A DNA stretch of 64,000 nucleotides, taken from positions 9,304,187-9,368,186 of the forward strand of contig NW_025062475.1 in NCBI RefSeq assembly GCF_000002995.4. Direction: 5' to 3'. The notes under the pieces are model-generated. The model was not told the DNA's origin, did not search any database, and saw only the letters and a list, made by a program, of their open reading frames with translations. The position numbers were made by a program, and so were the translations under genes. Every line of letters begins with the position of its first letter. The stretch's first letter is position 1. Source of the stretch: Brugia malayi. Lineage: Eukaryota > Nematoda > Chromadorea > Rhabditida > Onchocercidae. Below are positions 57,934 to 64,000 of the stretch, piece by piece.

Positions 57934-60420
57934 AACGAATTAAACACCTTCATAGCCTTTGTTTTGCCGTTAGCGCTCTCCTTGTTACATTTATAAACGA
58001 GCACTTCCCTGAAATATTTAAGTTCTTAAACTACAAAGGTCTGTACTCCCACAAAGATGAATCCTTGAAGCAGAAAAGCGTACGCTTCTAAAAATAACAT
58101 ACACATTGTCAAAAGAGAATAAATATGACAGAATAAAATTATGTGTGGATAAAGTGAAACAAAATAAAGTGAGGAAGGGTGGTATATGTGAAACACCTCT
58201 TTAGTATCTAGCGAGTTAATGTAAAAAAGTATATGTGTTTCGGAATGCTTATAACAGTAGTAATCAGAAGGTGAACGAAGTTTTATCCGAATCAATGGTC
58301 AAGGACTAGTTAAAACGACATCATCACGACCCACCGCTATTCGATTTTTTCAAGCTTCTCTGCACAGTTCATCACCAAGCCCGATAATAACAATGATATC
58401 ACAGCACAAATTATCGATTTTCTTGAAACACCTCGTGCTGTGATGTTAACAGTGATGATGACCGTGAGGATGATAATGAAAATGCCGGTGACGACCACGA
58501 TGATGATGACGACGACGACCACTACCACCATCACCATCATCATCATCATCACCAGCACCACTACTACTGCTACGATCCATCCCAAATGCTTCGCTCCTCC
58601 TGGTCTATTCTGCGGCGTGTATGTTACGTTATGTATATATGAGTATGTTGTTTTATGTATGTGTGTGTGTGTGTGTGATGTGTGTATGTGTGTGTCGATG
58701 ATAGTGCCACCGACCACAATATGCTCTGGAAACGGCCATGCACTTTTCATGCTTTCTTTAGGCATTGTTCCTTGAAGTGCACGACTATCAAATAAACCTT
58801 AGCTACCCCGATGATATGCACCGATATCACACCACACTGCACAATTCCAGAATTGCAGGATAGTGCTGCAGCACAACAGGATGCAGTAACTACTCATGGA
58901 AACTTGAATAACCGATAACTGCTTTCTTGTACCGACTGAACGAAGCACCAGTTCATGTAAAAACTACCAGATGTTAAGGGCAGTAGAAACACGGGGAATC
59001 TAGGATAGATCGATCCTGCGAATGAATTAGCATAATCGAGAGAGTGTCACGACTGACGAAATGATTACAGAAACATAAACCATGGTAGCAAGATCGCTGT
59101 AAGGTCTCTTTAACAACATATATACATCCTACCGATGGATTGGGAGCAGAGAACATCGACAGAACCTAACACTTTCCCGGCTGATTTGCAGCAGCAGCGG
59201 GAAATGCTGCAGTGTAGAGGGATGAAAAGGTGCTTCTGCTGGTATAATCTGAAGGACAAATGTTAGGTTTCTCTCACTCATCTATCTTGAACTATTCTAC
59301 TTACCCTTCCATACACTCTTCTCTGCTTCGGTACCCGAGATATCCAGTAACCCGTGGGAACTCACATCAAACAAAAAACAAACTGAGGCATTTTTGGGAT
59401 ACAAAGATGACAATAAGAAACACACGGATTCTTATAACAAAATGAATCGAAAGGCTGCAATGAGCTGCAAGTATGCGACACAACGCGACAGTGTAACTGC
59501 AAATACCGTTACAGCTCCCGTACTGAGGCAACGGGCAACAGTCTTTGTAGTACTGCATTTGTTGGCTCAATGCCATTTTGTTGTTAATGTCGCGCTGCAA
59601 TGCAAACGATTTAGTGTGACGCAGTGCAGTTGGCACTTCGGACGGACAAACATTTATGCAGGGAAAAGATCGCGCGGTTTTAAAGTTCACTGCACTGGAA
59701 GCATTTTCAATGCATTGGCCAGTGTAGCACTAAGAAAGGTCAGAGGGCAGAAGAATAGTGAGAATGCCAGTGCTGTCTTGATGGGAAGGAAGGTGAACAG
59801 TAGCTAGTTGGAAGGTCACAGGTTATCATCCATCATCCATGTATCTTTGTTATTTGCGTGTTGGAGCATTATACCACTTGGGGCAGTGTGCTTATTACAG
59901 AACCAATAGTTGCATTGGCGCAATGTGTATGAGGTTTGCATCTTATCAATAGAAGAGGAACAAATAGAGAGGCGGCAAGGTGCTCGAGCGATTTCGAGAT
60001 CTAAGAAACAGAAATGTCAGCCATCAAACTTATCCTTCTACATTAGAATATGAAATGATATTTAGAACATGAGCAGGAGTGCAATGTCAGTTCCAAGCAC
60101 TACTGTTATCATCTTTCTTGTGGTCATGTCCCATTCGTATTTTGTGTCAATTCTCTTAGTGACGTGATATTAACAGGTATGAATAGAATGAGAGACGCTT
60201 TCCCTTTCATAGTGATTAATCGGAATCGGAAGAACTGATCCGAGAGAGGAGTAGAAATAAAGGTATTCGAATCAGTATTTTCATGGAATTTAAGCATTTC
60301 ATGAAATGAAACACAACACGGTCGTCTCCTTTGCTTCTGGGTAATGAATATAAACAGATATGAATCTAGCAGACGTTTGATAGCTTGAAAGGTATGCAAC
60401 CTGCAAAGTAGTCGTCTACT
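57934..60420. other. Upstream region of tlk-1 with simple repeats
   Basis: The base composition is less AT-rich than elsewhere. It contains trinucleotide and TG repeats (58440-58700). Long open frames on both strands here (58337-58775, 59367-59807) come from repeats or lack splice and family support. The tlk-1 promoter and 5' UTR should be near 57934-58300. Confidence 0.5.
58440..58700. repeat. GAT/CAT/CCA and TG simple-sequence tract
   Basis: GATGAT and ACGACG triplets (about 58494-58520) run into CCA, CAT and CAC triplets (to about 58575). A TG-rich tract follows at about 58657-58697. The open frames here encode runs of single residues and are not genes. Confidence 0.9.
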
Positions 60421-60502
60421 TAACGAGAGTGGGACTCGAACCCAGGCCTCCGAGGAGACTGGTGCCTTAAACCAGCGTCTTAGACCGCCCGGCCATCTCG
60501 CC
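60421..60502 (-). tRNA. tRNA-Leu (anticodon AAG), probably decayed
   Basis: An 82-base class II tRNA shape on the minus strand, with a long variable arm and the anticodon AAG in the loop TTAAGGC. The body is nearly the same as the neighbour at 60577-60658. Three changes argue against full function: G in place of the near-universal A14, a C-A mismatch in the D stem, and a C-C mismatch at the base of the T stem. The first two acceptor pairs are G-T, and no run of four T follows the 3' end. Box B (GGTTCGAGTCC) is intact. It may be a pseudogene or a weakly used gene. Confidence 0.75.
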
Positions 60503-60576
60503 CTCACGGCTTTAACACACATCGTATAGTCAATAAGTGGCAGATTTTCTGACAAAAGCAGTACCCCCAGACACTT

Positions 60577-60658
60577 TGACGAGAGTGGGATTCGAACCCA
60601 CGCCTCCGGAGAGACTGGTGCCTAAAACCAGCGCCTTAGACCACTCGGCCATCTCGCC
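60577..60658 (-). tRNA. tRNA-Leu (anticodon TAG)
   Basis: An 82-base class II tRNA on the minus strand. The acceptor stem pairs GGCGAGA with TCTCGTC, the discriminator base is A, the anticodon loop is TTTAGGC (anticodon TAG, codon CTA), and the variable arm is long, as for leucine. Box B is GGTTCGAATCC and A14 is present. A TTTT run lies about 15 bases after the 3' end and can terminate RNA polymerase III. Confidence 0.95.
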
Positions 60659-62104
60659 CTAACAACAATTCGCATCGGTGGCTATTTTACCATTCGAAAG
60701 CTCAACAGCCAACGTGAAGAACAAATTTCGGTGGATGATGGATTGACACCAGTTCACCTTCTCATGCCAACACGTACAATCACCGCCACCAGTAATGGCG
60801 TCAGTCTTACTGCTAGCACACATGTCAAGAAATTGTCTTCGACTGTGGAACAGTCCGCTTTTCCTGTCCTCTCCACTGTCATCCATAACTGAGGTAGCAG
60901 CAGCAGCAACAGCAGGAAAGTTGCTATTATGGCATTCAGCAGTGCACTCAATTAGCACACTGTTCTCAATAATATTATCCCAATTTCCGATTCAGTTCAC
61001 TTTCTTACTAGCCAAACTCACCAACCACTGGTAATAATCTTACACTCTTTTGATCGATGGTTTTGAAAATTTCGTTACGTCTTTTTCAAGAGCCTAACGT
61101 TGTTTAGGAGCGCTCATTAAAGCACACACAGGAAGATCAAGGTGGTATTCCCGTAAACCCTGCTCCACTTGATGTCTTACTGCTTATGGAAAATCAAACT
61201 GGTGAACTCCAACACCTCCAGCTCTGACTTAAAGTTCCCCGTTTCGAACTACTGAACAAAACCGTCCCACCTTCTTTCTTCCTTACGTTGAAATCTGAGT
61301 GAAAAATACCTTCTATTCAAGCCTGAGCCACTTACAGGACTACTCCGCCCAGCATACGTCCCACTCCCGAATGTGTTCAAAGCCAAATCAATTCATCTAC
61401 ACAAAAATATCTCGCTTAGTTCACCGTTTGAACAAGTTGCCCCCCTTCATCCTACAATCCTAGCAAGCACTCACGAAATGCATTCGCCATATTTTGAAAT
61501 GTAACAATTCCCGCATTTCATTCACAATGTGAAAAAAATAAGCGACGATGCTTTATGCACAATGTTACCGATTGCTGAACACGTATAGTAGCGTTGTATT
61601 CGTGAACAGACTTTAAATTGACCACACAAAAATACGACGAAAGACTTTGGCACACGCACGGAACAATACTTGTATAAAATATAATCAGTCAGTGTATAGC
61701 GAAGCCAATCAAAATACTATATTACTGTATTCGACAAATTTCAAACAAATTTGAAGGTACCCCTAACTGAATAAAGGAAACAAGAACAGGTTCGCACTCG
61801 TAACTTTAGAAAAGTTGCAGCCTGAACACCAGTTTGTATTGCAAGTTGATAGGAACTCCACACAAAACTAATCTGCATAAATTCCAAAACGATTGTTCCA
61901 CATGGCCTCTCTATTACTGCTATTTCGCGAAGGATGCAGTACAAATATTCCAGTCAAAAGAAATTCCAGACAACCCTTGAATTATAATTTACACTTCACA
62001 TCTACAATATTCTGTCCCATGTATTTTGAATAAAGATTGAGTGAGTTACAGAATTAAAAGACGAAAAAAAGAACAAGACAAAACGAAACATACTGAAAAA
62101 AAGT
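60659..62104. other. Spacer between tRNA-Leu and the RING gene
   Basis: About 1.4 kb. A minus-strand frame at 60659-60958 is open for 99 codons and mixed in composition but lacks clear splice partners or a family match. The rest shows nothing recognisable. Confidence 0.45.
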
Positions 62105-62979
62105 TTATTGAGAAGACGAAAGAGTAACAGGCATAGGGAAATTCTGACATGAATATTTGGAGAAAACATCCGGGCTACACCAAATTGCATTATTCAGAAC
62201 ACGGACAGTAGTAAAAGCAGTAGTAGTGGAAGTATTACTGTTCCTGCTGTCATTATCTTCAAGAAACGCCTGCTGCTTACGAATTTGTGCAGAACGTGAT
62301 GGCCGACTATACTGCAACCTTGCGATATCACGACGACATATTATGCAGCTCATCCGCATTCTGTTCTCGTTGATTGCATGCTAAAACGAATGATACAGAA
62401 AAAAATAAAACCAAGAAAGTGAATGAATTTTCGAATTTAAACACCACCTAGAAATGAAAACCTGAGTCATTAACAAAGGAGATAAATCGCAACTACAGTT
62501 GCACTTAACATGAGTTTTATGGATTATTCGCTTAAAATAATTGTCTGTTCATAAAGGAACATCTGTAATAATAGCCTTTATGGATTTTTAGAATAGGTTT
62601 TCATCTTTTTTGTACGAAAAATGAAACTGCTTACAAAAATCAAATTTGTTCAAAATCAGGAGCATACACGAAGAAAAATACACACATAAAATATCGAATG
62701 TTTCAAATACTGAAGACTAATCTAACCTAATTATATCATGTCGGCATTTCAGGCTTGTAACACAAGAACATTAATGAAATCATAGACAGCACAAGTTCCT
62801 CAAAACCTGAAATAGTAACCTACCTCAATTAACTGGACCGCACAGTTCCTGCAGAATACTTTATGGCTGCAAGGAAAGGCTCGAACTGATGCACGCCGCT
62901 GCACACATACACAGCATTCATCATCTACTCCATTGGCCCGATCTTCAGGTTCACAAGCAAGTTTTGTCTTCAAACGCTT
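62105..62979 (-). CDS. RING-finger protein, 3' end
   Basis: Probable E3 ubiquitin ligase, judged only from the RING. Two exons are clear: 62824-62979 and 62105-62380, joined in phase by GAG|GTAGGT and a TTTTAG acceptor. The RING is split by the intron: CCVC, then [11 protein letters not shown] in the first exon, then MSCIICRRD in the second, a complete C3HC4 set. After it come about 75 residues rich in serine, threonine and asparagine, ending at TAA. The upstream exon starts after a GCTTTCAG acceptor, so the N-terminal part lies further up, possibly beyond 64000. I cannot name the subfamily. Confidence 0.8.
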
Positions 62980-64000
62980 CTGAAAGCTTGATTTCTTTAA
63001 GATTATGAATAGGATAGCAGAACAAGACTTGTATCCCAAGAAATTTTGAAAATCAAATCTTCCTCAAGAAAAGGAACACAACTCGGTTTAAAAAAGTATA
63101 AAGGCCTTTTTGTGGAGCAAAAATAGTCTGAAGGGCTTCAGATATGGGACCCCATTCTTTATATCTTTTTTCATTGGGATATAATTATCCTCTGATTCAC
63201 CTATTGTGACAAGAAGCTTATGACAGATGACATAATAACTCATACAGTTGAATTTGTAATCAGGCTTACTAAATTATTCTAATGCAAGATCACTCAAATA
63301 CGGGATCTCATCCTTTATATCGTTTCTCATCAAAATCGAACGGTATTCTGTGCTTTAAATTGAACTGATAGGATTTGTTAAAGTGTGAACAGCGCTATTC
63401 AACTCTAACTTCACTGTTTTCTTCCCTATAACAGTAGTCGAAAATGCGAGATGGATATCCCATCTTCAAGAGCTATCTCGAGATCGCTGTGTCATAAGAG
63501 AAAACATAACAAACAGAAGAGAGTATCTATAATGCTGACGTTTTACGAATTACGACAGTGCCCATATGTTGGTGAGATAGTGAAATACAGCAAGAGTGAA
63601 AAGCAATGATCACGCAGAGCAAGCTGAACGATCAATGGTGGTGTGCTATTGAAGTGACGAAGAACCCAACCCAGCTCACAGTGACAACACTAATCATCAC
63701 CCTGTCAATCTCTATTGGGAATAAGCAGGTCACCTCGTGATGAACAAGGACGAAAAGCATATTTCATGTGTGTGTGACAGTTCGCAAATGCATGCAAAAG
63801 TGGTGGTATTGATGCTATTCACGGATAATATCGAAATCCGTTCTCCTCAGAGCTCAAAATCGGTGGGTAGTGGTCATTTGCCGAGCCATCGGGAATAACA
63901 GCCAACGAATGCCGTACAACTAACCACAGTGAGGCCCTACGAAGGTCCTAGGCATAACAACAAGAAAAGAAGATAGTAACAATAACGGTAGGCAAGTGAT
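62980..64000. other. Window edge upstream of the RING exons
   Basis: Likely intron or 5' part of the RING-finger gene. I found no further exon with both splice signals and a protein-like frame. The last 400 bases are less AT-rich. Confidence 0.4.

Noticed and set aside
58337..58775. Open frames of over 100 codons on both strands
   Set aside because: They are made of simple GAT/CAT/TG repeats and encode runs of valine, threonine or histidine.
60659..60958. Minus-strand 99-codon open frame next to the tRNA genes
   Set aside because: It has no family match, no clear splice partners and a second overlapping frame of similar length, so chance in less AT-rich DNA is likely.

Overview
This looks like a nematode chromosome. 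The window is AT-rich, its genes are cut by many introns (about 40 to 1,500 bases) that usually end in TTTCAG or TTTTAG, and the identifiable proteins are single-copy eukaryotic housekeeping genes. The order atp-2, prmt-5, prx-10, wars-2 on one strand matches, as I recall it, the C. elegans cosmid C34E10 on chromosome III. Sequence alone does not fix the species; the intron sizes and AT content would suit a spirurid or filarial worm, but that is inference. I saw no bacterial, viral or CRISPR-like sequence.

Layout, all on the minus strand unless noted: middle exons of a Piezo channel (1.7-4.9 kb); wars-2, mitochondrial tryptophanyl-tRNA synthetase (5.9-8.7); prx-10, peroxisomal RING ubiquitin ligase (8.9-11.1); prmt-5, arginine methyltransferase (11.9-17.7); atp-2, mitochondrial F1 ATP synthase beta (18.7-22.6); a RanGAP whose leucine-rich-repeat domain is present twice in one reading frame (24.5-32.5); an NFX1-type zinc-finger protein (33.6-43.2); then on the plus strand the HOPS/CORVET subunit VPS33A (45.3-49.3) and a small unrecognised gene (49.8-50.7); then minus again the Tousled-like kinase tlk-1 (51.8-57.9), two tRNA-Leu sequences (60.4-60.7), and the 3' end of a RING-finger gene (62.1-63.0).

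Exons were built by hand from splice signals, reading phase and remembered family sequences. For wars-2 (373 aa), prx-10 (364), prmt-5 (713), atp-2 (548), ran-2 (813), the NFX1 protein (1,041), VPS33A (575) and tlk-1 (797) the exon lengths add to a whole number of codons from ATG to stop, which supports the models. Individual boundaries may be off by a few bases. The wars-2 start lies 143 bp downstream of the prx-10 stop on the same strand, which looks like a nematode operon pair. Several long open frames on the opposite strand (for example 8817-9149, 22335-22616 and 33440-33709) are mirror images of real exons.

The most interesting items are the RanGAP with a fused second repeat domain that lacks the Ran-contacting block, an NFX1 splice donor reading CT instead of GT, an isolated middle piece of Piezo, a pair of tRNA-Leu copies of which one looks decayed, and GC-AG introns in atp-2 and ran-2.
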